In this document: positions 8,035 through 16,871 of the stretch, piece by piece
Layout of the letters: each line of letters opens with the position of its first letter
How positions within the stretch are numbered: the stretch's first letter is position 1
DNA from: Halobacillus salinarum
GTDB lineage: Bacteria > Bacillota > Bacilli > Bacillales > Halobacillaceae
Assembly: GCF_022919095.1 (NCBI RefSeq)
Contig: NZ_CP095073.1
Coordinates: forward strand, 3,596,001 to 3,660,000
Length of the DNA: 64,000 nucleotides
Reading direction: 5' to 3'
Made by a program: the position numbers and the translations under genes
Notes under the pieces: model-generated
Database searches by the model: none
Told to the model about the DNA's origin: nothing
What the model saw: only the letters and a program-made list of their open reading frames with translations

Positions 8035-9717
8035 ATGGAAAAACATTACATTGCTTTGCAATTATCAAATCTGCTGGGAGAACCATTCAGCCGCGAATGG
8101 GTGTTTGAACAATTAGAGTTTCCAAAACAGGACGATTTAGGTGATGTTGCCTTTCCCTGCTTCCAGCTTGCAAAAGTTTTTAAAAAATCCCCTGCTGCCA
8201 TTGCAGAGGATCTCGCTTCCCAAATCGATCATGAAATCCTTCAGGAAGTACGCCCGTCAGGGAACTATCTTAACTTCTTTCTCAACCAGGAGTTTATAAG
8301 TGAGCACACCTTCAAGCAAATGCTATCAAAGCAAAAGAATTATGGAAGCCACTCCTTTGGAAAAGGTAAAACTGTCGTATTAGATATGTCTGCTCCCAAC
8401 ATTGCCAAGCCTTTTTCCATGGGACATCTGCGTTCTACTGTGATTGGCAATGCTTTAGCTAATCTTGCAGAAAAATGCGGATATAAAAGTGTAAAAATCA
8501 ATTACATTGGAGATTATGGCACCCAGTTCGGCAAACTGCTGGCGGCTTATAAGCTATGGGGAAATGAAGAAAAAATCCGTCAAGACCCCATTCCTGAATT
8601 AACAAAAATTTACGTAAAGTTTCATGAGCAGGCACAACAAGATCCCCAGCTTGTTGAAAAAGGAAGAGAATGGTTTAAAAAGCTGGAGGACCAGGAAGAA
8701 GAAGCCGTTTCACTCTGGAAATGGTTTAAGGAAGTTTCATTAGCCGAATTTAATCATATCTATAATCTTCTTGGAATCTCCTTTGACCTTACCCGCGGGG
8801 AAGCCTATTATAACGATAAAATGGAGACCGTCGTTCATCAGTTGAGCCGTTCTCAACTGCTGGAAGAGTCTGAGGGAGCAAAGGTCGTTCAGCTGGATGA
8901 ATTTGGGCTCCCCCCTTGTCTGATCCGCAAAAGTAATGGAACCTCCATTTATGCCACACGTGATCTGACTGCGGCTATTGATCGTTACGAGAGCTATGCT
9001 TTTAACGAAGCACTTTACGTAGTAGGAAATGAACAATCGCTTCATTTCCAACAAATCAAGCACGTTCTGGAAAAATTGAAGTTCCCCTGGGCGGAAAATA
9101 TTAAGCACATTTCTTTTGGAATGATGCTTCAAAATGGGAAGAAAATGTCCACTCGTAAGGGAAAAACGGTGCTTTTACAGGAAGTTTTAGAAAAGGCGGT
9201 CGAGCAGGCAAAAATAAATATTACGAAGAAAAATCCTCACTTGACTCATAAAGCGGAGACCGCTAGAAAGGTTGGGGTCGGAGCGGTCATATTTCACGAT
9301 TTAAAGCAGCATCGAAGAAATGATGTCGAGTTCTCCTTGGAGGATATGCTCACTTTTGAAGGGAATACAGCCCCTTATCTTCAGTACGCTTACGCCCGCA
9401 GCTGCTCCCTTCTTAAGCGCGGAACTTTTGACATTGCTTGTGCAGACACATCACTAAATGAACAGGAAGCTTGGCCGCTCATTAAACAGCTCCGCCATTT
9501 CCCAGAGGTCATTAGACAGGCTTATCATGACTACGACCCTTCTAAAGTTGCCAAGTACCTCCTTGATACGGCCAAGCAATTTAACAAATACTACTCTGAA
9601 GTAAAAATTATTGGAAGCTCACAAGAATCAAAACGGCTGACGTTGGTGTACTGCTTTTCTATTATAATAGAAGAAGGTTTGTCGCTCCTTGGAATCGAAG
9701 CACCAGCCGAAATGTAG
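8035..9717 (+). CDS. argS: Arginyl-tRNA synthetase
   Basis: The protein has 560 residues and charges tRNA-Arg. The N-terminal Add-1 domain (about 1-100) is followed by the class I catalytic core. The HIGH-equivalent is in FSMGHLRST near residue 130, followed by GDYGTQFGK. The KMSKS-equivalent KMSTRKG lies near residue 375. The C-terminal DALR anticodon-binding domain includes the NTAPYLQYAYAR segment. AAGGAGG lies at ideal distance from the ATG. The T-box leader implies that it is raised when tRNA-Arg is uncharged. B. subtilis argS is not thought to have such a leader, so this may be a second, stress-responsive copy; that is inference. Confidence 0.95.
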   Translation: MEKHYIALQLSNLLGEPFSREWVFEQLEFPKQDDLGDVAFPCFQLAKVFKKSPAAIAEDLASQIDHEILQEVRPSGNYLNFFLNQEFISEHTFKQMLSKQKNYGSHSFGKGKTVVLDMSAPNIAKPFSMGHLRSTVIGNALANLAEKCGYKSVKINYIGDYGTQFGKLLAAYKLWGNEEKIRQDPIPELTKIYVKFHEQAQQDPQLVEKGREWFKKLEDQEEEAVSLWKWFKEVSLAEFNHIYNLLGISFDLTRGEAYYNDKMETVVHQLSRSQLLEESEGAKVVQLDEFGLPPCLIRKSNGTSIYATRDLTAAIDRYESYAFNEALYVVGNEQSLHFQQIKHVLEKLKFPWAENIKHISFGMMLQNGKKMSTRKGKTVLLQEVLEKAVEQAKINITKKNPHLTHKAETARKVGVGAVIFHDLKQHRRNDVEFSLEDMLTFEGNTAPYLQYAYARSCSLLKRGTFDIACADTSLNEQEAWPLIKQLRHFPEVIRQAYHDYDPSKVAKYLLDTAKQFNKYYSEVKIIGSSQESKRLTLVYCFSIIIEEGLSLLGIEAPAEM

Positions 9718-9832
9718 AAAATATAATCATACGTTGATGCTCCTAAAATCATTCTCCCTATTCAGCATCGTCTTTTATCCTTTATAATTAATACTTGTGA
9801 GTATCAGGATTTTTTTGTTAAGGAGGGGGAAT

Positions 9833-11311
9833 ATGAACGAAAACGAATCAGGAAAGACGTATGAATTTTTAGCTGACGATCCTAATTTCAGCGTAATGCC
9901 AGTGATGATTTCATTAATTATCGGAGCGTTTTTTGCAATATTAAACGAAACACTCTTAAATATTGCACTTACTACTTTAATGGATCAATTCCACGTGTCA
10001 GCACCAGTAGTCCAGTGGATGGCCACGGGTTTTATGCTTGTAATGGGAGTGTTGATTCCTGTCTCTGCTCTATTAATTCAGACCTTTACAACACGGCAGA
10101 TGTTTTTAGGAACGATGACTATTTTCACTATAGGAACCGTGGTCTGTGCTCTTTCACCTAACTTCAGCATCCTGCTTATTGGAAGGCTTTTGCAGGCGGT
10201 AGGAACAGGACTGTTAATTCCGATCATATTCAACACATTTTTACTTCTCTTCCCTCCTGAACGACGAGGATCAGTAATGGGGATGATTGGGCTAGTCATC
10301 ATGTTTGCCCCTGCCATCGGTCCGACATTATCCGGGATTATTGTCGAGCATCTAGGGTGGCGTTATTTATTTATTACTGTCATACCCTTTGCGGTCTTTT
10401 CCATTTTGTTTGCTTTTAAATTTTTGGCAAATGTAGGCGAAGTCACGAAGCCGAAAGCGGATATTTATTCAATAATACTCTCAACGATTGGGTTTGGGGG
10501 CGTTGTACTTGGTTTCAGCTTTGCAGGAGAAGGAGATGCAGGCTTTCTTGAGCCTAAAGTATACAGTTTGATCGTAACAGGCTTGATTTGTTTAATCCTA
10601 TTCACGCTCCGCCAGCTGCGCTTACAAGAACCACTTCTTGACGTACGCGTGTTTAAATACCCAATGTTTACTTTATCAGTGGTGATTTTCATCATTATTA
10701 TGATGTCGATGTTTTCTTCTGAAATCATCCTGCCTATGTTCATGCAGGGACCACTTGCTTTAACAGCTGCTACAGCCGGGCTTGTGCTGCTTCCCGGAAG
10801 CTTACTAAATGGGTTGTTCTCTCCTGTCATGGGAAAACTGTTTGACAAATTCGGCCCAAGGAAATTAATCATTCCTGCCATGGCGATCCTTATGGTCACT
10901 CTCTTTACATTAAGCAGAGTAGGTATCGATACATCTCTTTGGCAGATTATTATCTGCTATATTTTCCTCATGCTGTCGATTTCAGCTATTATGATGCCGG
11001 CCCAGACAAATGGACTTAATCAGCTTCCTAAGCAGCTTTACCCACATGGAACCGCTATTATGAATACACTGCAGCCAGTAGCAGGGGCGATCGGTGTTTC
11101 TGTTTTTATCAGCCTGATGACGGCAAAGCAGGATCACTACTTAGCGAATGCAGAAAACCCTGATTCTCCCCAAGTTTTAACCCAGGCTTTCGTTTCAGGG
11201 GTAGAATTCGTTTATATTACAGCTTTCGGGGTAGCAGTTCTAGGTTTTGTTGTTTCGTTATTTATTCAAAAAGCAGTTCCTTCAGATATACCGTCAAAGA
11301 AAACACATTAA
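9833..11311 (+). CDS. MFS drug exporter, DHA2 (EmrB/LmrB-like) family
   Basis: The protein has 492 residues and about 14 hydrophobic helices, the DHA2 layout of EmrB/QacA/LmrB proton-driven exporters. The GRLLQAVGTGLLIP segment and the motif-C-like GPTLSGIIVEHLGWRYLF support it. The N-terminus is cytoplasmic and hydrophilic. The start at 9833 is chosen because AAGGAGGGGGA lies 3-13 bases before it; an upstream in-frame start lacks a site. A TATAAT box lies at 9783-9788 with only a poor -35. No adjacent regulator gene is present and substrates cannot be predicted. Confidence 0.88.
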   Translation: MNENESGKTYEFLADDPNFSVMPVMISLIIGAFFAILNETLLNIALTTLMDQFHVSAPVVQWMATGFMLVMGVLIPVSALLIQTFTTRQMFLGTMTIFTIGTVVCALSPNFSILLIGRLLQAVGTGLLIPIIFNTFLLLFPPERRGSVMGMIGLVIMFAPAIGPTLSGIIVEHLGWRYLFITVIPFAVFSILFAFKFLANVGEVTKPKADIYSIILSTIGFGGVVLGFSFAGEGDAGFLEPKVYSLIVTGLICLILFTLRQLRLQEPLLDVRVFKYPMFTLSVVIFIIIMMSMFSSEIILPMFMQGPLALTAATAGLVLLPGSLLNGLFSPVMGKLFDKFGPRKLIIPAMAILMVTLFTLSRVGIDTSLWQIIICYIFLMLSISAIMMPAQTNGLNQLPKQLYPHGTAIMNTLQPVAGAIGVSVFISLMTAKQDHYLANAENPDSPQVLTQAFVSGVEFVYITAFGVAVLGFVVSLFIQKAVPSDIPSKKTH

Positions 11312-11336
11312 AAGCGCAGCCAATAAAGGCTGCCCC

Positions 11337-11758
11337 AGCTTGTAGAGAAACTCCCTGTTTTTCTACAAGTTTTTCTAACCGAAAGGAGCGATTGCCCTTC
11401 CCTTTCCGCGGACGAGCGCCCGAGCTTCCTCGTGAAACCCACGCTCGGCGATCTCGGCTTACTCGTTCTTCCGCAGGAGTGGAAGGGACCTCGCCTCCTT
11501 GATATTCTTTAAACAGAAAAAGACTCTCCTTCACCTAGCCCCCCTAGCTAGATGGAGGAGAGTCTTTTTCATGTTCTGACAGACAGCTGTCATCAGCGCC
11601 TGTTCCTTTACTTCAATAACGCATCCCATGCCGTTCTTTTGAATCTGCAAAGCTACGCTCCACTTTCTCTTTTCTCATTCTATAACTCCATTCTCCCGAT
11701 ATAAATAATCACTATCCGGATCGGTCTCACTTCCTTTCACTTCTTTGGATTTCTCGAA
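11337..11758 (-). mobile_element. Decayed IS1182-type transposase remnant (copy A)
   Basis: Read on the minus strand, 11758-11690 encodes an ETDPDSDYLYREN-like stretch of an IS1182-family DDE transposase. After a stop and a deletion, 11669-11560 encodes the family's C-terminal VERSFADSKERHG segment, with a frameshift. Downstream come an AAAGACTCTCCT...AGGAGAGTCTTTTT hairpin, a GC-rich block with TCCGCGGAAAGGGAAGG, and a second hairpin (AGCTTGTAGA.../...TCTACAAGCT). The part 11337-11669 matches 38673-39028 closely in inverted orientation. No intact transposase remains. The 11312-11881 gap holds only this relic and its flanking repeats. Confidence 0.8.
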
Positions 11759-11824
11759 CAAGTTCTTCCATCGTTACGATTTCCATTTCATTTTGTCGTG
11801 TTTTTCTTGATTGAAACAAAAAAT

Positions 11825-11852
11825 CAGGCTGCCGAGACTTCTCGACAGCCTG
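11825..11852 (-). terminator. Terminator of the secreted nuclease gene
   Basis: CAGGCTGCCGAG and CTCGACAGCCTG pair with one mismatch (a G-U pair in the minus-strand transcript) around a 4-base loop. The minus-strand continuation is ATTTTTTG. Confidence 0.85.
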
Positions 11853-11881
11853 GCGCAGCCAATAAGGGCTGAGCTTTTGTA

Positions 11882-13027
11882 TTACCAAATCATGTCTGCG
11901 TATTCTGGATGATCTACAAATGGATTGCGGTTTCCCTGATAGTCATCATAAATGATATTGTTCCGGTTTCTTTCAAAATCGCTTACCGGATCTTCTTCAT
12001 TCCACTCAAGCAAAGTAGATAGTCTCCCTAAATGAGCACCTGAAGTGTTCACATAGTCTGATATTTCCAAATCTGGTTCACCTGAATGCTCCCCTTCATA
12101 CCGTACAGCCATGTAAAAGATCATGCGTGCCACGTCACCTTTCACTTCATCGCGGGGTTCCCAGGAATCAGAGTCACTGTATGTCCCAGGGGCCTCTGAT
12201 ACGGCTGATCCACCATCATCAAAATCCAGATTTCCCCGGCTTGAATTTACCGTTACATCTGTTGGTCTTAAATGATGGAGGTCAGTTCCCGGTCCCATCG
12301 CTGTACCAAAGTCACCATGGGATTTGGCCCATACATGTTCACGGTTCCACTCATCTACGCCGCCGCCATTGGTGTATTTAGATTGAGAACGGCCAGAATA
12401 GAGGAGGACAACGTTGCTGGTATTGGCCGGGTCTTCATCTGTATGACGTAAGGCGTCCCATACCTCGTCATAAGTTAATTCTGCATGCTGATCAATTAAA
12501 TCATTCAAACTATTTTTTAACGTTTGCCCTGTCATTCCTTCCACACTATCATAATAGCTCCCATCGTATGTACCTCCGCTTCCGCCGGTGTCTCCATCAT
12601 TCCCACTACCGGAGCCATCGGATGCCGTCTCAATGGAAGTCACGTATTCTACACCTTCATGACTGAAGTAATCGTCTCTCGTCCCACTTACCCGAAGGTA
12701 ATCACCCATATGTTCAGGATGGTTTTGAAGGCCGAATTCGCTGCGATATTCAGAATCCAATTTCACTAAAATCATATTACTTACAGAGGTCTCATCTGGG
12801 TCATCAGCTAAAGCCAAAGCATAATTACTCGTAAAATCACTTTGTTGTACATAGTCTACTGCAGTCGGCACTCCTACAATGTAACCTTCCAATGTTACAT
12901 CTGTTCCATTCGATTCATTCATGGCATCTTGTACGGATAAAACCGGGGCAGCTTTGGTAACACTACTTCCTCCAAATAACATTAACGTACTGACAAACAC
13001 TACGAAAAAGCTTTTCACGGCACGCAT
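11882..13027 (-). CDS. Secreted endonuclease I (Bsn/NucM-type nuclease)
   Basis: The protein has 381 residues. A signal peptide (about 1-27, ending near TKAAP) is followed by an OB-fold-like domain (about 30-135) and a Gly/Ser/Asp-rich linker. The endonuclease I domain (about 160-381) has WNREHVWAKSHG with the catalytic His, DLHHLRPTD and NSSRGN. It ends in NRNPFVDHPEYADMIW, typical of this family. It degrades extracellular DNA/RNA with a divalent metal. Many acidic residues suit a secreted protein from a salty habitat. The ATG at 13027 lies 11 bases after AAGGAG; an in-frame GTG 12 bases earlier would overlap that site. The gene is monocistronic. Confidence 0.9.
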   Translation of the reverse strand: MRAVKSFFVVFVSTLMLFGGSSVTKAAPVLSVQDAMNESNGTDVTLEGYIVGVPTAVDYVQQSDFTSNYALALADDPDETSVSNMILVKLDSEYRSEFGLQNHPEHMGDYLRVSGTRDDYFSHEGVEYVTSIETASDGSGSGNDGDTGGSGGTYDGSYYDSVEGMTGQTLKNSLNDLIDQHAELTYDEVWDALRHTDEDPANTSNVVLLYSGRSQSKYTNGGGVDEWNREHVWAKSHGDFGTAMGPGTDLHHLRPTDVTVNSSRGNLDFDDGGSAVSEAPGTYSDSDSWEPRDEVKGDVARMIFYMAVRYEGEHSGEPDLEISDYVNTSGAHLGRLSTLLEWNEEDPVSDFERNRNNIIYDDYQGNRNPFVDHPEYADMIW

Positions 13028-13168
13028 GCGAGTGGACACTCCTTTAAATTGATAGATTTAGGATGACAGGAAAAGCACCATCCATTTCTAATCATCGGGT
13101 GAATTCGGCCGCTTGTATATAAGTCGAAAGGACAAGTTCATCATTTAGTCCGTAAGTTCTACATGGTT

Positions 13169-15052
13169 TTACATTCGATTGGCTGAGAAAATATCTAAGT
13201 AGCGGTTACTTCTAACATACGAAGTGCGGTGATTGTGGTTAGAAAAAGGAAGACGTTTTTCTTCTAATTCTGGAATACAATCGATAGAACCTTCTAGAAA
13301 ACTATTCACTCGATGGAGAGCCGTTTCTGTTCTTGACAATAGTCCAGCGTATCTTACTTCCAGTACTTCCCACCCAAATGGTTTGTTTCTTTCCATCCAT
13401 TGGTCATAGTGAACACTCTTCAAGGATTCGATACGTTCTATTAGCAGAGGAAGTCTATTCCGTGCGATGTTTGCAAGCTTCTTCATGTCCTTTTGATCAT
13501 AAGCTGTTTTAAGCTCGATCCCGAGTTCACTTTTTCCTGCAAGCACAGCAGCCTGCGCCAGCGGGACACGAAATAAACAGCCCCATTGTCCAGCTTCCTT
13601 CTGCCACCTGCACAGTCTTTTCTCCAAACCTTCGTAAAATTCACGGAGCTTCAAACCTTTTAAATGCTCATCAAAAAGCCCAAGCAATGGATCCTGCCAC
13701 AAGATGTATTTTGCAGGATTTTCAGGCTCGAGCGCGGTTTGCTCAGCGCTGCCCACAGGCTGATCCAGTTCTCCAAGTACGATAAAAGCATTCATCTCAG
13801 CTCCCGTACAATACTTAAATCTCTTACGCAGCTTTTCCATGTCAAGATCGTTCGAATAGCCGTGTTCTGCATACAACTGCATTCCTAATAAACCTGTCAT
13901 TAAATCCGTTTCTGCTCCGTCATCTCCCCACAAGGCAGCAAATACTTCTTGAATCCCCTCCCGTTTACAAGCAGTTAAAGCAGCATTGGTCGTTTGAAAC
14001 GTCTTCTTATAATTCACTGCCACCCCGTTCCAAGTCCAAATTCCTCCTGCAAAGACAGGAGGAGGACCAAATTCCTTATGCGTTTGTAAAAACCGCTCGT
14101 AAACCTCCTCTTCTTCATGGTAATAATCCCAATAGACAAACTGCATCCCCTCAGGCATTCCTTCCACGACAGCTGACGGTATTGCGGCCTCCTCATCGTA
14201 ATAGTCCCCTGTAGAAGAAGCCATGCGAAAATACATGTCACTCCACATCATAGGTGACAACCCTTGTTTCATTATTAATTTCATCACTTTTTGCAGATGC
14301 TCCTCCATAATCGAAAAGCTTGGGACAAACCCATGATCATTTAAATAGTTGCCTCTTCCTAAGAAATGGGCCTCATCCATACCAATGTGAATTCGATTCG
14401 TACGAAAAGAAGCAGCAGCAGCTTGAATCATCTCATCGATCAGCTTGTAAGTTGTTTCTGCTCCGGCTAAGAGAATATCATCCGTGTCTTTGTACTGATT
14501 GTTAGCCTGCCAGCGTAAAAAAGTAGAAAGGTGAGCCAGCGTCTGAATACTTGGAATGACTTCAATCCCCAGTTTCCAACCGTAATCATCCAATTCCTCA
14601 AGCTCGTTTGGGGAATACCTTCCTCTCATATAACCAAAATAAGGCTGTTCCTTTATTTCATATGTATCTTCCATATAAAGCATCAGCATATTCAGTCCCA
14701 TTACGGCCATTTTACGCATAAGTATTTTCACTTGGTCCGTTTTCATGACTGCATTTCTAGAGCAGTCCAGCATAACTCCGTTTGTCTCAAACTTTGGCAC
14801 TTCCAAAAGATGAAAACTTGGCTGTTCAGACGCTTGCTGAATAAATAAACCGATCGCACGAAAGAAATGGATCGGTCTATTATAACGAATATACCCGTGG
14901 TCATGATGGAAATAAATTTCGAGCTTATTCTCTTTCCACTGTTCAACTTCTACTAATACTCCAGTCTCCTTCAGCTCCAAGCCAATTTCGTCAGCTACCA
15001 AGTGTAAGCCAGCCGATATTTCTTCTAGGTTTCCTTTAAAACAAACCTCCAT
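13169..15052 (-). CDS. Cytoplasmic GH20-family beta-N-acetylhexosaminidase
   Basis: The protein has 627 residues. An N-terminal GH20b-like domain (about 1-85) is followed by a TIM barrel starting at FETNGVMLDCSRN. The catalytic Asp-Glu pair characteristic of GH20 is in HIGMDEAHFLGRG (about D226/E227); Glu is the acid/base and Asp assists substrate-assisted catalysis by the 2-acetamido group. The aromatic WDYYHEEEE and WTWNG segments fit the sugar pocket. No signal peptide is present, so it must act on imported oligosaccharides. Two ATGs lie close together; the second (15052) is best spaced from AGGAGGG. It is the last gene of the minus-strand operon that begins at 21034. Confidence 0.85.
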   Translation of the reverse strand: MEVCFKGNLEEISAGLHLVADEIGLELKETGVLVEVEQWKENKLEIYFHHDHGYIRYNRPIHFFRAIGLFIQQASEQPSFHLLEVPKFETNGVMLDCSRNAVMKTDQVKILMRKMAVMGLNMLMLYMEDTYEIKEQPYFGYMRGRYSPNELEELDDYGWKLGIEVIPSIQTLAHLSTFLRWQANNQYKDTDDILLAGAETTYKLIDEMIQAAAASFRTNRIHIGMDEAHFLGRGNYLNDHGFVPSFSIMEEHLQKVMKLIMKQGLSPMMWSDMYFRMASSTGDYYDEEAAIPSAVVEGMPEGMQFVYWDYYHEEEEVYERFLQTHKEFGPPPVFAGGIWTWNGVAVNYKKTFQTTNAALTACKREGIQEVFAALWGDDGAETDLMTGLLGMQLYAEHGYSNDLDMEKLRKRFKYCTGAEMNAFIVLGELDQPVGSAEQTALEPENPAKYILWQDPLLGLFDEHLKGLKLREFYEGLEKRLCRWQKEAGQWGCLFRVPLAQAAVLAGKSELGIELKTAYDQKDMKKLANIARNRLPLLIERIESLKSVHYDQWMERNKPFGWEVLEVRYAGLLSRTETALHRVNSFLEGSIDCIPELEEKRLPFSNHNHRTSYVRSNRYLDIFSANRM

Positions 15053-15063
15053 AATCATCCCTC

Positions 15064-16047
15064 CTATAATATATGGATAAGTCCTCCTTCCTTATCCGAT
15101 TGATATACAGCTTCTATAACTTTTACAATCGATTGACCGTATAATCCTGAGTTTTCGAGTTCTTCCTTCTTAGTAACAGCATTTAGAAGCTCATAAAATT
15201 GCAGTACAAATGGAGAGGGATGGTCGGGGACAGGAATTTGTTCAAAATTGTCATACTGACTAATCCAAACCCCCTTTCCAAGCTCAACTTTCAAGATTCC
15301 GTTTGTAAAAACAAATTCAGTGATTTGTGTGGGTGGCCCATGATAGCCTGAAATCGATATAGTAACCGGAAGCCCCTCCTTCGTCTTCAGCCAAATACTT
15401 GAGCTTCCTTCTACGTTACTCTGGATCCCCAATTGTTCACTTTCATAGCTTAGCTTTGAAATAACACTTGAGAAATTCGTATCAAGCATCCATTGAATTT
15501 TGTCAATCGAGTGGGCCCCAAGGTTCATGACCACTCCTCCGCCTGATTTCTCTTTTTCCAGAAACCATGAAGGCCGCTCAGAGACAAAGTAATTCATGAA
15601 CCTCGTTTCATTTACCATGATTAATCTGCCTAGTTGACCGCTCTTAATTAGCGCTTTGGCTTTAATATTTTCAGCAAAATAGTGCTGAATATGACCGACA
15701 AGTACGTGTACTTGTGTAGAAGCATCTATGATCTCCTGGCAGTCTGAAGTGGAGACAGCCATCGGTTTTTCTAAGAGTAAGTGCACTCCTTGACAGGCAC
15801 AAAAGACCGCAGCCTCTTTATGAAGAAAATGCGGCAGAGTAATGATGGCTATGTCGGGCATTTCCTTCTTCACCATTTCCTTGTAATCTAAATAACCAGT
15901 TACCGCATATCTCGTTCTCATCGCTTCCACTTTTTCTTCATTAATGTCTGCCACTGCAGTTACTTCAACCTCAGGGACTTCAAGCAAGGATCTCATATGC
16001 TCCTCTGCAATGATTCCCGCCCCGACAATGACTACAGAATAAACCAC
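15064..16047 (-). CDS. Gfo/Idh/MocA-family sugar dehydrogenase
   Basis: The protein has about 327 residues. An N-terminal Rossmann fold (VIVGAGIIAEEHMRSL) is followed by the family's EKPMA motif, with the likely catalytic Lys, near residue 95 and a C-terminal substrate domain. Such enzymes oxidise or reduce sugar hydroxyls with NAD(P). The GTG at 16047 is taken as start because AGAAGGG precedes it at about 10 bases and the Rossmann strand begins right after. The longer open frame to 16110 would overlap the upstream gene by 28 bases. In the operon it sits next to a sugar isomerase and the GH20 enzyme, so it probably acts on a released monosaccharide. Confidence 0.85.
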   Translation of the reverse strand: MVYSVVIVGAGIIAEEHMRSLLEVPEVEVTAVADINEEKVEAMRTRYAVTGYLDYKEMVKKEMPDIAIITLPHFLHKEAAVFCACQGVHLLLEKPMAVSTSDCQEIIDASTQVHVLVGHIQHYFAENIKAKALIKSGQLGRLIMVNETRFMNYFVSERPSWFLEKEKSGGGVVMNLGAHSIDKIQWMLDTNFSSVISKLSYESEQLGIQSNVEGSSSIWLKTKEGLPVTISISGYHGPPTQITEFVFTNGILKVELGKGVWISQYDNFEQIPVPDHPSPFVLQFYELLNAVTKKEELENSGLYGQSIVKVIEAVYQSDKEGGLIHIL

Positions 16048-16082
16048 TCCATCGCATCCCTTCTGCTTATAAAAATAACTCC

Positions 16083-16853
16083 TTATGATGGAAATAAGGA
16101 GTGTACACATTCTTTATCATCCAGCGCATTAGCGTAGATTTTCTGTAAATGTTCGTCCTCCACGGCTACTCCTTTAGTAAATTCAAAAGAAAAAGTCCCG
16201 TCAAACCCCTCTGCTTGAAGAATAGAAGACCGTTCTTTTACCAGTTCCATTCTTTCTTTAAGCAGATGAAACCTATGATCTTCGTAGCAGCTGACATGAA
16301 CATGAGTAATGAGCGGGCCAAGGTAATCGAACCAACGCGTAAGATTCGTCCCGGGAAGAAATGGGTGAACGATGACCTCATATTGATCCGATCCGAGCCG
16401 CTCCAACACCTTTGCCGCATACACAGGATCTTCCATTACAGTCCCTGGATGACACTCACACAGAAGCTTGCATTCTTGAGGGAGCTGTACTCTAAGCGAT
16501 TCAATATTTTTAAGATACTGCTCGATCCGATTGAAATCATCTCCTAAATTAAATTTCACTTTTTCTACTTCGAATTCCCTGGCGAGTTGCACAGTTTCTC
16601 TTCGTTCAATTTCCTGTTCGTCTCCAAATCCCGCGTAAGAGTTTAAAATTCTTATCAATGATTTGTTTTCCAAGAGCCGTTCATTTTCCGGCTGGTTCGC
16701 TTCCCGCGCATGATTTTCCCAGAGCTCGACCCCCGAGAATCCTCCCTTTTGAAATTCTCCCATCCAGTCGCTAATGTTGATCGACGGAGTTTTATGTGAT
16801 GTCCAGCGATTTTTTTCCAACATAACCGTATTAATAATAAACTGAATAATCAT
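16083..16853 (-). CDS. Sugar phosphate isomerase/epimerase-like TIM-barrel protein
   Basis: The protein has 256 residues of the xylose-isomerase-like/AP-endonuclease-2 TIM-barrel family. GFSGVELWENHA near residue 38 is the usual second-strand metal-ligand region. LLCECHPG near residue 130, HVHVSCYEDHRFH and FSFEFTKG supply the acidic and His metal ligands further on. Members isomerise, epimerise or dehydrate sugars, inosose or keto-acids. The ribosome site AGAGGGA lies very close to the ATG, so the start is uncertain by a few codons. It overlaps no neighbour and lies between a regulator and the Gfo/Idh gene in the same operon. Confidence 0.75.
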   Translation of the reverse strand: MIIQFIINTVMLEKNRWTSHKTPSINISDWMGEFQKGGFSGVELWENHAREANQPENERLLENKSLIRILNSYAGFGDEQEIERRETVQLAREFEVEKVKFNLGDDFNRIEQYLKNIESLRVQLPQECKLLCECHPGTVMEDPVYAAKVLERLGSDQYEVIVHPFLPGTNLTRWFDYLGPLITHVHVSCYEDHRFHLLKERMELVKERSSILQAEGFDGTFSFEFTKGVAVEDEHLQKIYANALDDKECVHSLFPS

Positions 16854-16871
16854 TCCCTCTTTTCATGACGT

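Larger units (their letters stand above)
11314..11871 (+). repeat. Short direct repeats flanking the IS relic
   Basis: GCGCAGCCAATAAAGGCTG at 11314-11332 recurs at 11853-11871 with one change (A to G). Each copy is itself a small hairpin (GCAGCC...GGCTGC-like), and they bracket the transposase relic and a terminator. At 19 bp they are too long for a typical target-site duplication. They may be copies of a host terminator that recombined. Confidence 0.6.
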
